Shown: positions 8,793 through 20,299 of the stretch, piece by piece
How the letters are laid out: each line of letters opens with the position of its first letter
Position numbering within the stretch: the first letter of the stretch is position 1
Assembly: GCF_000759345.1 (NCBI RefSeq)
Contig: NZ_JPZL01000001.1
Span: forward strand, 1,488,001 to 1,552,000
DNA length: 64,000 nucleotides
DNA from: Litchfieldella xinjiangensis
GTDB lineage: Bacteria; Pseudomonadota; Gammaproteobacteria; Pseudomonadales; Halomonadaceae
Direction: 5' to 3'
Position numbers and translations under genes: made by a program
The notes under the pieces: generated by a model
What the model saw: the letters and a program-made list of their open reading frames with translations, nothing else
What the model was told of the DNA's origin: nothing
The model's database searches: none

Positions 8793-10115
8793 TCAGCCCA
8801 GGTATTTGATCATCACCCCGGCCGCCACCGCCGAGCCGATGACACCGGCCACGTTGGGGCCCATGGCATGCATCAGCAGGAAGTTATGGGGATTGGCTTC
8901 CAGACCCACCTTGTTCGACACCCGCGCCGCCATGGGCACTGCCGAGACACCGGCGGAGCCGATCAGCGGATTGATGGGCATCCTGCTCATGGTATTCATC
9001 AGCTTGGCCATCAATACGCCACAGGCCGTACCAATGGCGAACGCCACGATGCCCAAGCCCAGGATACCCAAGGTCTCAACAGCCAGAAAGCGATCAGCGA
9101 CCAGCTTGGAGCCTACCGATAGACCCAGGAAGATGGTCACGATATTGATCAAGGCGTTCTGGGCGGTATCCGACAGGCGCTCGACAACACCGCATTCGCG
9201 CATCAGGTTGCCGAAGGCGAACATGCCCAGTAGCGGTGCTGCGTCCGGCAGGAACAACGCCACCAGGATCAGCAGCAAGATCGGGAAGACGATCTTTTCC
9301 AGCTTGGGCACGGGACGCAGCTGGGTCATGACGATCTGACGCTCTTTGGCAGAGGTCAGCGCACGCATGATCGGTGGCTGGATCAACGGCACCAAGGCCA
9401 TGTAGGAGTAGGACGCCACCGCGATGGCCCCCAGCAACTCGGGCGCCAGGATACTCGATACATAGATCGAGGTCGGCCCGTCAGCGCCGCCGATAATGCC
9501 GATGGCCGCCGCCTGGTTGAGCGAGAAGTCCATCCACCCGAGTGCCGAGAAGCCGACCGCACCGAGCAGCGTGGCAAAAATGCCGAACTGCGCCGCCGCC
9601 CCCAGGAACAGGGTGCGTGGATTGGCCAGCAACGGACCGAAGTCGGTCATTGCACCGACACCCATGAAGATCACCAGCGGTGCAATGCCCGAGGCGATGG
9701 CTACGCTGTAGAACTGATACAGCATGCCATGGGTGTAGCCAGCATCCATCGCTCGGTCGTTGGCTTCGCGATAGGCCTGAGGCGACAGGTCGCCGTGCAG
9801 CGCCTCGGTCACGGCATGGCGCCAACTGTCGAGGGTGGCACCGGGGTCGAGCCCGACCCCCAACGCACCGGCCAGTTGTTCGATCACACCGGGACGCGCC
9901 ATATGCGCCGCTTGTTCGGCCGCGGAAAGCGCCAAGCCAGCCTCGGGAATATTGGCCAGAATGCCCCCGAAGCCGATCGGCACCAGCAGCAGCGGTTCAA
10001 AGCGCTTTTGGATGGCCAGGTACAAAAGTCCCAGCCCGACCAAGATCATCACCGCCTGCCCCAGGCTCAGGTTGTACAGCCCGGAGCCGTACCAGAGCGT
10101 CATTAACTTATCCAT
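8793..10115 (-). CDS. oadB: Sodium-pumping oxaloacetate decarboxylase beta subunit
   Basis: Membrane carboxybiotin decarboxylase that couples CO2 release to sodium export. The 440-residue protein aligns along its length with enterobacterial OadB. The sodium/proton-coupling motif GGADGPT is at residues 209-215 (Asp212 equals the essential Asp203 of Klebsiella). [23 protein letters not shown] and [21 protein letters not shown] motifs are intact. It is last in the leftward order oadG-oadA-oadB, 12 bases after oadA. Confidence 0.95.
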   Translation of the reverse strand: MDKLMTLWYGSGLYNLSLGQAVMILVGLGLLYLAIQKRFEPLLLVPIGFGGILANIPEAGLALSAAEQAAHMARPGVIEQLAGALGVGLDPGATLDSWRHAVTEALHGDLSPQAYREANDRAMDAGYTHGMLYQFYSVAIASGIAPLVIFMGVGAMTDFGPLLANPRTLFLGAAAQFGIFATLLGAVGFSALGWMDFSLNQAAAIGIIGGADGPTSIYVSSILAPELLGAIAVASYSYMALVPLIQPPIMRALTSAKERQIVMTQLRPVPKLEKIVFPILLLILVALFLPDAAPLLGMFAFGNLMRECGVVERLSDTAQNALINIVTIFLGLSVGSKLVADRFLAVETLGILGLGIVAFAIGTACGVLMAKLMNTMSRMPINPLIGSAGVSAVPMAARVSNKVGLEANPHNFLLMHAMGPNVAGVIGSAVAAGVMIKYLG

Positions 10116-10127
10116 GTGGCGATGTCC

Positions 10128-11963
10128 TTAGAGCACGATCAGCGTATCGCCGACCGATACACTGTCGCCTTCCTTGACCTTGACTTCGGAAACCGTGCCG
10201 GCACTGGCCGCACGCACTTCCGTCTCCATCTTCATGGCCTCGAGGATGATCACCACATCGCCTTCGGCGACGCTGTCGCCCGGCTTGACGTGAACCTTGA
10301 AGATATTACCCGCCAGCGGTGCAGTAATCGCTTCGCCGGTCGAGGGCGGTGAACCCTCGTCATGGGACACCTGGGTAGACGTGCCCGATGGCGCGCCCGT
10401 ACCGCTCTGCACTTGGGTGATGTCCCCACCCTCGGCGACCTCGACCACGTACTGCTTGCCGTTGACGGTAATGGTGTAGGTCTCGGGCTCGCCGGGTGCC
10501 GCCTGAGTGGCAGGCGCCTTCGACTCGCTCTTGGCCGGCAGCGTTTCCAACTTGCCGGGCGCCTCGGGGACCGGCTCGAAGGCATCGGGGTTGTCGCGGT
10601 TCTTGAGGAATTTGAGCCCGATCTGCGGGAACAGCGCATAGGTCAGTACATCGTCGATCTCACGCTCGCCCTCCTCGAGGCGAATACCTTCTTCCTTGGC
10701 CTTGCTCCGGAGTTCGTCGCGCAGACGGTCCATCTCCGGCTCGAGCAGGTCGGCAGGTCGGCAGGTGATCGGCTCGCCACCCTCGAGCACTCGATCCTGC
10801 AGCTCCTTGTTGAACTCAGCCGGCGCCGAGCCGTATTCACCCTTGAGCAGTGCCTGGACCTCCTTGGAGATCGACTTGTAGCGCTCGCCCATCATCACGT
10901 TCATGACGGCCTGGGTTCCCACGATCTGCGACGTGGGCGTCACCAGCGGGATGAACCCCAGGTCTTCACGCACCTTGGGAATCTCGGAAAGCACGTCGTC
11001 GAGCTTGTCGCCCGCGCCCTGCTCCTTGAGCTGGTTTTCCATGTTGGTCAGCATGCCGCCAGGCACCTGGGCCACCAGAATGCGCGAGTCGATGCCCCTC
11101 AGTGAGCCCTCGAAGGCCGCGTACTTCTTGCGCACCTCCCGGAAGTAGGCGGCAATTTCCTCGAGCAGTTCGAGATCGAGCCCCGTATCGCGTTCGGTCT
11201 CCTTGAGGATGGCCACGACCGATTCGGTCGGGCTGTGGCCATAGGTCATCGACATCGAGGAGATCGCCGTATCGACATTGTCGATGCCCGCCTCGACCGC
11301 CTTGACCGCAGTAGCCGTGGACATGCCGGTGGTGGCATGGCACTGCATGTGCACGGGTACCGAGAGCGCCTTCTTGAGACGCGACACCAGATCGAAGGCG
11401 GTATAGGGCGTGAGCAACCCGGCCATGTCCTTGATGGCCACCGAATGCGCGCCCATCGCCTCGATCTGCTGGGCGAGCTCGACCCAGCCTTCGATGGTAT
11501 GCACCGGGCTGACGGTATAGGAAATCGCGCCCTGGGCATGGCCGCCCTGATCGACCACCGCCTTGATCGGCCGCTCCAGGTTGCGCGGGTCGTTCATGGC
11601 ATCGAACACACGGAACACGTCGACGCCATTGGTGCGTGCCCGCTCGACGAACTTGTCGACCACGTCATCGGCGTAATGCCGATAGCCAAGCAGGTTCTGG
11701 GCCCGCAGCAGCATCTGCTGGCGCGTGTTGGGCATGGCGTCCTTGAGGGCACGAATGCGCGCCCAGGGATCCTCGCCCAGATAGCGGATGCAGGCATCGA
11801 AGGTCGCGCCACCCCAGGACTCGACCGACCAGAAGCCGACACGGTCGAGCTTCTCGGCGATCGGTAGCATGTCGTCCAGACGCATGCGGGTGGCAAACAG
11901 TGACTGATGGGCGTCGCGCAGTACGACATCGGTTATACCCAGCGGGCGTTGGGTCTCGCTCAT
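10128..11963 (-). CDS. oadA: Oxaloacetate decarboxylase alpha subunit (carboxyltransferase plus biotin carrier)
   Basis: Transfers the oxaloacetate carboxyl group to biotin, giving pyruvate. The chosen start ATG 11963 ([20 protein letters not shown]) has AAGGA seven bases upstream; an ATG six codons earlier lacks a ribosome site. Of 611 residues, about 1-450 form the carboxyltransferase TIM barrel ([17 protein letters not shown]) and conserved domain. A Pro/Ala-rich linker leads to a biotinyl domain with EAMKMETE, the biotin-accepting lysine being Lys578. The domain order carboxyltransferase-biotin carrier without a carboxylase separates it from pyruvate carboxylase. Confidence 0.95.
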   Translation of the reverse strand: MSETQRPLGITDVVLRDAHQSLFATRMRLDDMLPIAEKLDRVGFWSVESWGGATFDACIRYLGEDPWARIRALKDAMPNTRQQMLLRAQNLLGYRHYADDVVDKFVERARTNGVDVFRVFDAMNDPRNLERPIKAVVDQGGHAQGAISYTVSPVHTIEGWVELAQQIEAMGAHSVAIKDMAGLLTPYTAFDLVSRLKKALSVPVHMQCHATTGMSTATAVKAVEAGIDNVDTAISSMSMTYGHSPTESVVAILKETERDTGLDLELLEEIAAYFREVRKKYAAFEGSLRGIDSRILVAQVPGGMLTNMENQLKEQGAGDKLDDVLSEIPKVREDLGFIPLVTPTSQIVGTQAVMNVMMGERYKSISKEVQALLKGEYGSAPAEFNKELQDRVLEGGEPITCRPADLLEPEMDRLRDELRSKAKEEGIRLEEGEREIDDVLTYALFPQIGLKFLKNRDNPDAFEPVPEAPGKLETLPAKSESKAPATQAAPGEPETYTITVNGKQYVVEVAEGGDITQVQSGTGAPSGTSTQVSHDEGSPPSTGEAITAPLAGNIFKVHVKPGDSVAEGDVVIILEAMKMETEVRAASAGTVSEVKVKEGDSVSVGDTLIVL

Positions 11964-12028
11964 GACATTATCCTTATCCATTCAAAGAGAAACGAACGCA
12001 GCGAAAAATCGTTTCGGCGCCACAAGAC

Positions 12029-12280
12029 TCAGCGACGCCGCCGCTGGCGATAGCGATGCAGGGCGGCCGCGATTACCACCATGACGTCATCGTCGTCCCG
12101 CGCAGGGCTGGGTGTCCGCCCCGGCCTGGCATCCTCGCTCTTGGCCGGCTCCGGCACCAGGCGTCCCACGACCTTCGACATGATGCCGGTGACAATGACC
12201 AGCACCGTCAGGAAGACAAAAACAAAGCCCATACCAAAGGCCATCAGGTTCACGCCTTCCTGCAGCAGCTCCGTGTCCAT
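12029..12280 (-). CDS. oadG: Oxaloacetate decarboxylase gamma subunit
   Basis: Small membrane subunit that anchors the alpha and beta subunits, and first gene of the oad operon. The 83 residues comprise a short N-terminus, one membrane helix at about residues 13-35 (MGFVFVFLTVLVIVTGIMS), a hydrophilic Pro/Asp linker and a basic C-terminus. The start has AGGGGA upstream. Identification rests on the membrane topology, the length and position before oadA. Confidence 0.88.
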   Translation of the reverse strand: MDTELLQEGVNLMAFGMGFVFVFLTVLVIVTGIMSKVVGRLVPEPAKSEDARPGRTPSPARDDDDVMVVIAAALHRYRQRRRR

Positions 12281-12346
12281 GTTGTGTCGATCCCCTTGCT
12301 AGGCGTCCCACCCTGACTTTTCCCTGATCGGCGAGCGCATTTTGAC

Positions 12347-12355
12347 TGGTACAAT
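12347..12355 (+). promoter_or_regulatory. Candidate extended -10 promoter for dusC
   Basis: TGGTACAAT matches the extended -10 pattern TGnTATAAT in five of six hexamer positions. It lies 35 bases before the dusC start. No convincing -35 is visible, as expected for this promoter class. Confidence 0.45.
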
Positions 12356-12390
12356 AACCTGCCTGAATTCCACGATAATGCAATGACACC

Positions 12391-13395
12391 ATGGTTGAGT
12401 ACGTTGTTAATTTACTACATAAGGGTCGCATCGGCCTAGCGCCCATGGAGGGCGTAATCGATGCCCATACCCGTCACCTGCTCACCGTCCGGCCCGGCTT
12501 CGACTGGACCGTGACGGAGTTCGTGCGTGTCGTGGATGCTCGCCTGCCGCCCAGGGTCTTCTACAAGCATTGCCCCGAATTGCAGCAGGATCGAATCACC
12601 ACGCCCAGCGGCATTCCCGTTCACCTGCAGCTGCTGGGCTCCGATCCTGAGGCGCTTGCAGCCAATGCGCAGCAGGCCGTTCGCCTTGGCGCCGTGAGCC
12701 TGGACCTCAATTTCGGCTGTCCGGCCAAGCTGGTCAATCGTCACGATGGCGGCGCTTCCCTGCTGCGCGACCCAGCGCGTGTCGAACGCGCCGTCAGCGC
12801 CGTGCACCGCGCCGTCGACGGGGCCATCCCCGTCACCGCCAAGATCCGGCTAGGCTTCTCCCACCGGCGCCTGGCGTTGGACTGCGCCCGCGCAGCGGAA
12901 CGTGGCGGAGCTTCCCAACTGGTCGTGCATGCCCGCACCCGGGACGAAGGCTACCGACCGCCGGCGCATTGGGAATGGATCGCCCGCATTCGCCAGCACG
13001 TGTCGATTCCCGTCGTGGCCAATGGCGATATCTGGTCACTACAGGATTATTGGCGAGCCCGTACATTGTCCGGTTGCGATGACGTCATGCTGGGCCGTGG
13101 TGCGCTGGCCGACCCCTGGCTGGCCTCACGGCTACGCCATTGGCAGCGCACCGGCGAGACATTGCCCCCCACACCGTGGCATGTTCGAGCCGACATCCTT
13201 TGCAGTTATGCTGCATTGCAGCGTAGCACACTTCCCAATCGAGTCGTGGTTTCCCTGCTTAAACAATGGTTGAACCATATGCGTGGGCGGGACCCGGAAG
13301 CCGCTCAGCGCTTTCAGCGCCTCAGGCGCCTGACGGATCTCGATACATTCCTGGCCGGGCTGGCTGAGGGGACGGCACAGGAGACCTCGCTCTGA
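12391..13395 (+). CDS. dusC: tRNA-dihydrouridine synthase DusC
   Basis: FMN-dependent enzyme reducing uridine to dihydrouridine in tRNA (U16 for DusC). The 334-residue TIM-barrel protein has APMEGVIDAHTR near residue 17, the catalytic cysteine loop NFGCPAKLVNRHDGG near residues 109-123, and flavin phosphate-binding ANGDI and LGRGALADPW. The start (MEGV rather than the MAGVTD of DusA/B) and the NRHDGGASLL sequence fit subfamily C. It is divergent from oadG. Confidence 0.9.
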   Translation: MVEYVVNLLHKGRIGLAPMEGVIDAHTRHLLTVRPGFDWTVTEFVRVVDARLPPRVFYKHCPELQQDRITTPSGIPVHLQLLGSDPEALAANAQQAVRLGAVSLDLNFGCPAKLVNRHDGGASLLRDPARVERAVSAVHRAVDGAIPVTAKIRLGFSHRRLALDCARAAERGGASQLVVHARTRDEGYRPPAHWEWIARIRQHVSIPVVANGDIWSLQDYWRARTLSGCDDVMLGRGALADPWLASRLRHWQRTGETLPPTPWHVRADILCSYAALQRSTLPNRVVVSLLKQWLNHMRGRDPEAAQRFQRLRRLTDLDTFLAGLAEGTAQETSL

Positions 13396-13446
13396 GGCAC
13401 TGAAGAGGCCCTCGGGTGGCATTAGCATGAAGGCACAGGCAAAAAA

Positions 13447-13473
13447 AAGGCGCCTCCCTGAGGGAGGCGCCTT
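13447..13473 (-). terminator. Rho-independent terminator of the tRNA operon
   Basis: Perfect 12-base stem AAGGCGCCTCCC (13447-13458) / GGGAGGCGCCTT (13462-13473) with a TGA loop. The A run at 13441-13448 is a U tract when read leftward, so it serves the tRNA transcript; it may also stop dusC, which ends 50 bases away. Confidence 0.85.
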
Positions 13474-13609
13474 GAACGATCGCTGAATCGCGGATCGACA
13501 GCCCTGTCGATCTTTACGATTCGCTAGTGGTAAAGGGCCTGGCGGCATGGCAAAGGTGGTGCGCCTTGGCCATACAGAAAACCCGCCCTCGAGAGGACGG
13601 GTTGATATC

Positions 13610-13686
13610 TGGCGCGCCCGGGAGGATTCGAACCTCCGACCACCTGATTCGTAGTCAGGTACTCTATCCAGCTGAGCTACGGGCGC
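13610..13686 (-). tRNA. tRNA-Arg(ACG), copy 2
   Basis: A 77-base gene read leftward with acceptor stem GCGCCCG/CGGGCGC, anticodon loop CTACGAA (anticodon ACG, read as inosine), T loop GGTTCGAATCC and encoded CCA at 13610-13612. Sequence identical to the copy at 13764-13840. Confidence 0.97.
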
Positions 13687-13763
13687 TAACAACAGTTTTG
13701 AAACTATTCCCTGGGCTGACCAGGCATGCAAACCAATGAAGTGCTGTCTGCATGGTCAAGAGA

Positions 13764-13840
13764 TGGCGCGCCCGGGAGGATTCGAACCTCCGACCACCTG
13801 ATTCGTAGTCAGGTACTCTATCCAGCTGAGCTACGGGCGC
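13764..13840 (-). tRNA. tRNA-Arg(ACG), copy 1
   Basis: Identical 77-base copy of the neighbouring tRNA-Arg(ACG), with encoded CCA at 13764-13766. The 77-base spacer between the copies (13687-13763) is unrelated to tRNA and shows no promoter, so the copies are probably cut from one precursor. Confidence 0.97.
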
Positions 13841-13883
13841 GTGTCTCCGGCGTGTATCGATGACATTCCACCAGTAAAGAATG

Positions 13884-13976
13884 TGGCGGAGAGAGAGGGA
13901 TTCGAACCCTCGATGGGGCTATAAACCCCATACTCCCTTAGCAGGGGAGCGCCTTCAGCCACTCGGCCATCTCTCC
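13884..13976 (-). tRNA. tRNA-Ser(GCT)
   Basis: A 93-base class II tRNA read leftward, with acceptor GGAGAGA, anticodon stem CTCCC/GGGAG around CTGCTAA (anticodon GCT), a long variable arm (TATGGGGTTTATAGCCCCA) and encoded CCA at 13884-13886. It is first in the csrA-tRNA-Ser-tRNA-Arg order conserved in gammaproteobacteria. Confidence 0.97.
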
Positions 13977-13994
13977 CTCATCAACACGGCGCGT

Positions 13995-14024
13995 ATGTTA
14001 CCGTTTCGGAAGGCCATTGTCCAA
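13995..14024 (-). promoter_or_regulatory. Candidate promoter of the tRNA operon
   Basis: Read leftward: -35 TTGGAC (14024-14019), 18-base spacer, -10 TAACAT (14000-13995), followed by a GC-rich discriminator (ACGCGCC), as in stringently controlled stable-RNA promoters. It is 19 bases from the tRNA-Ser 5' end. Confidence 0.55.
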
Positions 14025-14167
14025 TACTCGGGGCCATTTTTTTCTGACTGGCACAGAGCGGTCGAATCGAGACCTACCGGGGATCTCTGCCCCCAAGCGG
14101 CAATAAGCCAGTGAGAACCCCTTCTTCCCACTGGCTCATACTATTGCCCAGATCATGCGGACACCTA

Positions 14168-14365
14168 TCATCCGTGGGACGTTCCGGTGTCGTCTTCGGT
14201 CTTCTCGCGCTGGATACGCTGGTAAATTTCCTCGCGATGTACGGCCACGTCCTTCGGGGCATTGACCCCAATTCGGACCTGGTTTCCCTTGACGCCCAGA
14301 ACGGTGACGGTGATGTCGTCACCGATCATCAAGGTCTCGCCGACTCGGCGGGTCAGGATGAGCAT
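14168..14365 (-). CDS. csrA: Carbon storage regulator CsrA (RsmA)
   Basis: Dimeric RNA-binding protein that blocks or stabilises mRNAs through GGA sites. The 65-residue sequence begins [16 protein letters not shown] and keeps the RNA-contact residues Leu4 and Arg44 ([10 protein letters not shown]). A 190-base gap separates it from lysC upstream, room for its own promoter or leader. The candidate antagonist RNA is at 28323-28576. Confidence 0.97.
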   Translation of the reverse strand: MLILTRRVGETLMIGDDITVTVLGVKGNQVRIGVNAPKDVAVHREEIYQRIQREKTEDDTGTSHG

Positions 14366-14555
14366 GGCTGATCTCCTTCTCAGACTTCATTGCAACGGGA
14401 TGCATTAGGCTTATGGGCAATATGACAGCGCATTATGCGTCATGCTTGCGCCTGGGCCAAATGCACCCGTTCCCTGACACCCGGAACCCTCGTTGAATAA
14501 AGGTCGAACAGGCATCTTTTCATTAGCATAGAACGTTTATAGCGCTTGCAAGTAC

Positions 14556-15806
14556 TTATTCTGCTTCGATATCTGACTTGTCCAAGCCAAATGCAGTATG
14601 CAGGGCACGTACCGCGAGTTCCATATGCTTTTCATCGATCACCACCGAAATCTTGATTTCGGAAGTAGAGACCATGCGGATATTGATGTTCTCGTCCGCC
14701 AGAATACGGAACATCTTCGAGGCCACGCCCGCGTGGGAACGCATGCCGACGCCGACCAGCGAGACCTTGGCGATATTGTCGTCACCGCGCAGCTCACCGC
14801 CACCCAGGTCGGGGATGACCTGATCCTGCAGGATGCGCATGGTCTGCTTGAAGTCGCCCTTGGCGACGGTAAAGGTGAAGTCGGTGTAATCACCGACCGG
14901 CGCCACGTTCTGAACGATCATGTCGACTTCGATATTGGCGTCGGCGATCGGACCCAGGATGCGGGAAGCCACACCGGGAACGTCCGGCGTGTTGAGCAGG
15001 GTCAGTTTTGCCTCATTTTTCGTGAAGGCGATACCGGAGATCAGCGGTTCTTCCATGGAGTCCTCTTCGTTATCTGTGTCTGCAACGATCAGAGTGCCGC
15101 CACCGTCCTCGAAACTCGACAGTACACGCAACGGCACGTTGTATTTCCCGGCGAATTCCACCGCGCGAATCTGCAGGACCTTGGAGCCCAGGCTCGCCAG
15201 CTCAAGCATTTCCTCGACGGTGATCGTATCCAGGCGCTGTGCCTTGTTACACACCCGTGGGTCGGTGGTGTAGACGCCGTCCACATCGGTATAGATCTGG
15301 CATTCGTCGGCCTTGAGGGCCGCTGCCAGAGCCACCCCGGTCGTATCCGATCCACCACGGCCGAGGGTCGTGATATTGCCGTCCTCGTCGACACCCTGGA
15401 AACCGGCCACGACCACGACCTGGCCGTCATCGAGATCGGCCCGCAGCTCGTCGGTCTCGATGCGCTGGATCCGCGCCTTGGTGTGGGCGCTGTCGGTCTG
15501 AATACCTACCTGCGCCCCGGTGTATGAGGTCGCGGGTACACCGATCTTGTGCAGTGCCATCGCCAACAGCGAGATGGTGACCTGCTCACCGGTCGACACC
15601 AGCATGTCCATCTCACGCGGTGTGGGTTCGTCATTGATCTGGCTGGCCAGATCGACCAGTCGGTTGGTCTCGCCGCTCATGGCCGAGACGACCACCACGA
15701 CCTGATGCCCTTCGTTGCGAAAGCGTTTCACCTTCTCGGCAACGGCCTTGATGCGCTCGACTGAGCCCACCGAGGTGCCGCCGAATTTCTGAACGTATAG
15801 CGCCAT
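14556..15806 (-). CDS. lysC: Aspartate kinase
   Basis: First step of the aspartate family pathway (lysine, threonine, methionine, and ectoine precursors in halophiles). The 416-residue monofunctional enzyme begins [15 protein letters not shown] (kinase KFGGTS motif), has GRGGSDTT near residue 150, and two C-terminal ACT domains ([28 protein letters not shown]) for amino acid feedback. An internal start for the regulatory subunit is possible, as in other class II aspartokinases. It lies between alaS and csrA. Confidence 0.95.
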   Translation of the reverse strand: MALYVQKFGGTSVGSVERIKAVAEKVKRFRNEGHQVVVVVSAMSGETNRLVDLASQINDEPTPREMDMLVSTGEQVTISLLAMALHKIGVPATSYTGAQVGIQTDSAHTKARIQRIETDELRADLDDGQVVVVAGFQGVDEDGNITTLGRGGSDTTGVALAAALKADECQIYTDVDGVYTTDPRVCNKAQRLDTITVEEMLELASLGSKVLQIRAVEFAGKYNVPLRVLSSFEDGGGTLIVADTDNEEDSMEEPLISGIAFTKNEAKLTLLNTPDVPGVASRILGPIADANIEVDMIVQNVAPVGDYTDFTFTVAKGDFKQTMRILQDQVIPDLGGGELRGDDNIAKVSLVGVGMRSHAGVASKMFRILADENINIRMVSTSEIKISVVIDEKHMELAVRALHTAFGLDKSDIEAE

Positions 15807-15872
15807 GGCAAAGTGCTCTGGTTGAAGTGAATGATAAATGAAGGGCCGAGCGTACTCGCCCGGCCCGAATCC

Positions 15873-18482
15873 TTAACCGAGTTGTGTTTCCACCCAACCC
15901 GGCACGCTGGCCAACGCATCAGGGAGCGCCGCGGGATCGCTACCGCCCGCCTGGGCCATGTCCGCCCGGCCACCGCCCTTGCCGCCGACCTGACTGGCCA
16001 CGTGATTGACCAATTCGCCCGCCCTCACGCGCCCCGTGAGATCGTCGGTGACCCCGGCAATCAGGTTGACCTTGCCGGCCTCGCGATCGGCCACGCCCAG
16101 CACGATCACACCTGAGCCCATCTTCTGCTTGAGCTGATCGAGGACGCCGCGCAGCTCCTTGCCTGAAACACCTTCGAGTTGCTTGGCCAGCAATTTCACG
16201 CCGGCGACGTCGCGTGCCTCGGAAAGCATGTCGCTGCCTGCGGCACTGGCCAGCTTGGCCTTGAGTCGCTCGAGCTCCTTCTCCAGGCTACGGTTACGCT
16301 CGATCAGCGACTCCACCCGGCTCTCGACCTGCTCCGGCTTGGCCTTGAGACGCTCGCCAATACGCAACAACCGCGCTTCCTGGGCCTGGAAATGCGTCAG
16401 CGCATTCTCGCCGGTGATCGCCTCGATACGACGAACCCCGGCGGCAATCCCGGTTTCCGCGACGATATGGAAGCTACCAATATCGCCACTGCGCGACACG
16501 TGGGTGCCCCCACACAGCTCGATCGAGAAATCGTCGGCACCGATCGTCAAGACGCGCACGTTATCGGCATACTTGGCCTCGAACAGCGCTGCCGCGCCCT
16601 TGGCCTTGGCGTCGTCGAGACTCATATGCTCGATGCGCGTAGACGCGTTCTCGAGGATCTGGGCGTTGACGATCGCCTCGACTTCCGCAAGTTGCGCCGG
16701 GGTCATGGCCTCGAAGTGGCTGAAGTCGAAGCGCAGGCGCTCGGCACTGACCAGCGAGCCTTTCTGCTGCACATGATCGCCCAGCACCATGCGCAGCGCC
16801 TTGTGCAGCAGGTGGGTCGCCGAGTGGTTGCGAACGGTAGCGGCACGCAACCCAGAATCGACCTGGGGCGTAACGGCGGCACCTACCTTGAGGCTGCCTT
16901 CGACCATCACGCCCTTGTGCAGGTGATGCCCCGCCTGCTTCTGGGTATCGGTGACCTGGAAGCGCCCTGTCGCAAGGTGCAGATACCCCGTATCGCCAAC
17001 CTGCCCCCCCGACTCACCATAGAACGGCGTGCGATCGAGCACCACCACGCCCTTCTGGCCTTTCTGCAGCGATGCCAGGGCATTACCCTCACCATCGACC
17101 AGGGCCATCACCTGGGCGCTGTCCTCGAGCGTATCGTAGCCGGTGAAAGCAGTTTCGCCCTCGAGCTCCAGGGCTGCCGAGTAGTCGGCGCCGAACTGGC
17201 TCGCGGCACGTGCCCGCTCGCGCTGGGCCTCGAGTTCGCGCTGGAAGCCGGCCTCATCGAGACGCACACCGCGCTCGCGGCAGACATCGGCGGTCAGGTC
17301 GAAGGGGAAACCATAGGTGTCGTAGAGCTTGAAGACCGTCTCGCCGGGCAGTACGTCACCCTGGAGCTCGGCTAGTGCCGCCTCGAGCAGGCCCATGCCA
17401 TGATCGAGGGTACGCGCAAACTGCTCTTCTTCCTTGAGCAACACTTTCTCGATCTGGCTGCGCGCCTGGCGCAGCTCGGGATAGGCCTCGCCCATTTCGG
17501 CATCGAGGGCTGCCACCAGCTGGTGGAAGAAAGGCTCGCTCGCGCCGAGTTTGTGACCATGGCGGATGGCACGACGGATGATGCGACGCAGGACGTAGCC
17601 GCGCCCCTCGTTGGAGGGAAGCACGCCATCGACGATCAGGAAAGCGCACGAGCGGATGTGGTCGGCGATCACCCGCAGCGAGGGTGCTGCCGTGTCGTCA
17701 TGGCCGGTGGCCTTGGCGGCCGCGTCGAGCAGGTTCTGGAACAGGTCGATCTCATAATTGGAATGCACGCCCTGGAGCACCGCCGCCACCCGCTCGAGGC
17801 CCATGCCGGTATCGATCGACGGCTTGGGCAGCGGATTGAGCGTGCCGCTGGCATCACGATCGAACTGCATGAATACCAGGTTCCAGATTTCGATGTAGCG
17901 ATCGCCGTCTTCTTCGGGGCTGCCGGGAGGCCCGCCCCACACATCCGGACCATGATCGAAGAAAATTTCCGAGCTCGGGCCGCAGGGGCCGGTATCGCCC
18001 ATTTGCCAGAAATTGTCTTCATCGAGCCTGGAGAAGCGCGACGGGTCGATGCCGATCTCTTCCTTCCAGATTTTCTCGGCTTCGTCGTCGGTGATGTGCA
18101 CGGTGACCCAGAGCTTCTCGGCGGGCAGGCCCAGACGCTCGGTCAGAAACGTCCAGGCAAAGCGAATGGCGTCACGCTTGAAGTAGTCGCCGAAGCTGAA
18201 GTTGCCCAGCATCTCGAAGAAGGTATGGTGACGCGCCGTGTAGCCGACATTGTCAAGGTCGTTGTGCTTGCCGCCAGCGCGTACACAACGCTGGGACGAT
18301 GTTGCGCGGACATAGGGGCGAGGGTCGCGTCCCAGGAATACATCCTTGAACGGCACCATGCCGGCATTGGTAAACAACAGGGTCGGGTCGTTACCGGGCA
18401 CCAGCGAACTGGACGGCACGATAGTGTGCCCCTGCTCTTCGAAGAAATTCAGAAAGGCCTGTCGTATGTCTGCGCTTTTCAT
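15873..18482 (-). CDS. alaS: Alanyl-tRNA synthetase
   Basis: Charges tRNA-Ala. Start ATG 18482 ([19 protein letters not shown]) matches the family; an open extension of 31 codons upstream does not. The 869-residue protein has the class II core ([31 protein letters not shown]), the editing-domain zinc motifs HSATHLLH and CGGTHV, and the C-terminal DHHA1-like domain ([15 protein letters not shown]). Domain set and length are complete. Confidence 0.97.
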   Translation of the reverse strand: MKSADIRQAFLNFFEEQGHTIVPSSSLVPGNDPTLLFTNAGMVPFKDVFLGRDPRPYVRATSSQRCVRAGGKHNDLDNVGYTARHHTFFEMLGNFSFGDYFKRDAIRFAWTFLTERLGLPAEKLWVTVHITDDEAEKIWKEEIGIDPSRFSRLDEDNFWQMGDTGPCGPSSEIFFDHGPDVWGGPPGSPEEDGDRYIEIWNLVFMQFDRDASGTLNPLPKPSIDTGMGLERVAAVLQGVHSNYEIDLFQNLLDAAAKATGHDDTAAPSLRVIADHIRSCAFLIVDGVLPSNEGRGYVLRRIIRRAIRHGHKLGASEPFFHQLVAALDAEMGEAYPELRQARSQIEKVLLKEEEQFARTLDHGMGLLEAALAELQGDVLPGETVFKLYDTYGFPFDLTADVCRERGVRLDEAGFQRELEAQRERARAASQFGADYSAALELEGETAFTGYDTLEDSAQVMALVDGEGNALASLQKGQKGVVVLDRTPFYGESGGQVGDTGYLHLATGRFQVTDTQKQAGHHLHKGVMVEGSLKVGAAVTPQVDSGLRAATVRNHSATHLLHKALRMVLGDHVQQKGSLVSAERLRFDFSHFEAMTPAQLAEVEAIVNAQILENASTRIEHMSLDDAKAKGAAALFEAKYADNVRVLTIGADDFSIELCGGTHVSRSGDIGSFHIVAETGIAAGVRRIEAITGENALTHFQAQEARLLRIGERLKAKPEQVESRVESLIERNRSLEKELERLKAKLASAAGSDMLSEARDVAGVKLLAKQLEGVSGKELRGVLDQLKQKMGSGVIVLGVADREAGKVNLIAGVTDDLTGRVRAGELVNHVASQVGGKGGGRADMAQAGGSDPAALPDALASVPGWVETQLG

Positions 18483-18648
18483 AATTGACTCGTGGCGATA
18501 AGCGTAATGACGCAGGCGGTGCCGCTCGGCAATTCGCCCACAACCAGGCCCTGGCGCTGCCCGGCATCGTCGCAAAGGCCATGATTATAGCGCAGTCGTC
18601 AAGCAACTTTCATCGTGCCCCGTGAGCGGCGGCACGAGAGGGCATCCG

Positions 18649-19149
18649 CTAGATCGCGCCACCGGCGTCGTCCCAGGCATGAGCCATGGCATGACGGACC
18701 TGGTCGAAGTCGAAGCCACGACCGGCAAGGAAGCGTTCGCGGCGGGCGCGATCCCGGGGGGAATCCCCCGGCGAGGAAAAGCGACGTGACAGGGTCTCGC
18801 AGGCCAACGGGTACCAGTCGACACTCTCATCGCGTTCGTAGTCGGCGAGCGCCGCTCGGGCGTGAGCCCCGGTAATCCCTCGGGCACCCAGGTCGGCGAG
18901 GATTCGAAGGGGCCCCTGGCCCCGCCCGATGCGGGCACGAATGAAGTGTTCGGCGAAGCGCGTATCGCTCTGCAGGTTCTGCTCGGCCAGCGCATCGAGG
19001 CATTCGGTCACGGCGTCGGGGGAGTGCCCCTTGGCCGCCAGGCGGGAGGTCAGCTCGGCACGAGAGTACTCGCGCCGAGCCAGTAGGCGAATGGCATCAT
19101 CGTGAGGCGACCCCTTGGGTGGGGTCTCATCCGGTGAGCGGCCCAGCAT
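18649..19149 (-). CDS. recX: Regulatory protein RecX
   Basis: Inhibits RecA filament extension. The 166-residue helical-repeat protein contains LARREYSRAELTSRLAAKG near residues 23-42 and further three-helix repeats, typical of RecX. It follows recA after three bases, so it is co-transcribed from the SOS promoter of recA. Confidence 0.92.
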   Translation of the reverse strand: MLGRSPDETPPKGSPHDDAIRLLARREYSRAELTSRLAAKGHSPDAVTECLDALAEQNLQSDTRFAEHFIRARIGRGQGPLRILADLGARGITGAHARAALADYERDESVDWYPLACETLSRRFSSPGDSPRDRARRERFLAGRGFDFDQVRHAMAHAWDDAGGAI

Positions 19150-19152
19150 GGC

Positions 19153-20220
19153 TTAGAGCAGATCGTCTGCGCGATCGTCCTCGGCGGCCACGGCGGCGGC
19201 TTCCTCGTCCTTGTCGCGGGGCTCGACCTTGGCCAGCAACTGGTCGCGAATCTGTGTCTCGATCTCTTCCATGATGGCAGGATTATCTTCGAGGAACTGG
19301 GCGGCGTTGGCCTTGCCCTGACCGATCTTGTTGCCCTTGTAGCTGTACCAAGCACCCGCCTTGTCGACCAGATTGCACTGCACGCCCAGGTCGACCACCT
19401 CACCGGCATGGTAGATCCCCTTGCCATACAGGATCTGGAACTCGGCCTGACGGAACGGCGGGGCCACCTTGTTCTTGACCACCTTGACGCGGGTCTCGTT
19501 ACCGGTGACCTCGTCACCCTGCTTCACCGAGCCGGTCCGGCGGATGTCGAGGCGCACACTGGAATAGAACTTCAGCGCATTACCCCCGGTCGTGGTCTCG
19601 GGGCTACCGAACATCACGCCGATCTTCATGCGGATCTGGTTGATGAATACCACCATGCAGTTGGCATTCTTGATGTGACCGGTGATCTTGCGCAGCGCCT
19701 GCGACATCAAACGCGCCTGCAGGCCGACGTGGGAATCGCCCATCTCGCCTTCGATCTCGGCACGCGGCGTCAGTGCTGCCACGGAGTCGATGATGATCAC
19801 ATCGACGCCGCCGGAGCGCACCAGCATGTCGCAGATTTCAAGCGCTTGCTCACCGGTGTCCGGCTGCGAGACCAGCAGGTCGTCGAGATTGACGCCCAGC
19901 TTCTCGGCATAGCTCGGGTCGAGCGCGTGCTCGGCATCGATGAAGGCGCAGGTCTTGCCCTGCTTCTGGGCCTGGGCGATCACCGACAGGGTCAGCGTGG
20001 TCTTGCCCGACGACTCCGGCCCGAAGATTTCCACGACCCGGCCGTAGGGCAGGCCCCCGATGCCCAGGGCGATATCCAGCCCCAGCGAGCCGGTGGAGAC
20101 CGATGGCATCACGACTCGCGGGGTATCCCCCAGGCGCATCACGGTGCCCTTGCCGAATTGGCGCTCGATCTGGGAAAGCGCGGCGTTGAGCGCCTTGGAG
20201 CGATTGTCGTCCTGTGCCAT
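19153..20220 (-). CDS. recA: Recombinase RecA
   Basis: DNA strand-exchange ATPase and co-protease for LexA-type repressors. The 355-residue sequence starts [19 protein letters not shown] at ATG 20220, preceded by AGGAGG; in-frame upstream codons contain the promoter. Walker [10 protein letters not shown], the MAW-like and loop regions ([21 protein letters not shown]) and an acidic C-terminus are all present. Confidence 0.98.
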   Translation of the reverse strand: MAQDDNRSKALNAALSQIERQFGKGTVMRLGDTPRVVMPSVSTGSLGLDIALGIGGLPYGRVVEIFGPESSGKTTLTLSVIAQAQKQGKTCAFIDAEHALDPSYAEKLGVNLDDLLVSQPDTGEQALEICDMLVRSGGVDVIIIDSVAALTPRAEIEGEMGDSHVGLQARLMSQALRKITGHIKNANCMVVFINQIRMKIGVMFGSPETTTGGNALKFYSSVRLDIRRTGSVKQGDEVTGNETRVKVVKNKVAPPFRQAEFQILYGKGIYHAGEVVDLGVQCNLVDKAGAWYSYKGNKIGQGKANAAQFLEDNPAIMEEIETQIRDQLLAKVEPRDKDEEAAAVAAEDDRADDLL

Positions 20221-20299
20221 CGATTTGGCCTCCTGAAACCTGGGGGGACGTAGACTAGCACCGGCCGATCGAGGTGGCGAACGGGCCGGGCGGCAGCGC

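Noticed and set aside
13610..13840. Direct repeat of 77 bases as a possible mobile or attachment repeat
   Set aside because: The two copies are complete, identical tRNA-Arg genes in a conserved tRNA operon; no integrase lies nearby.
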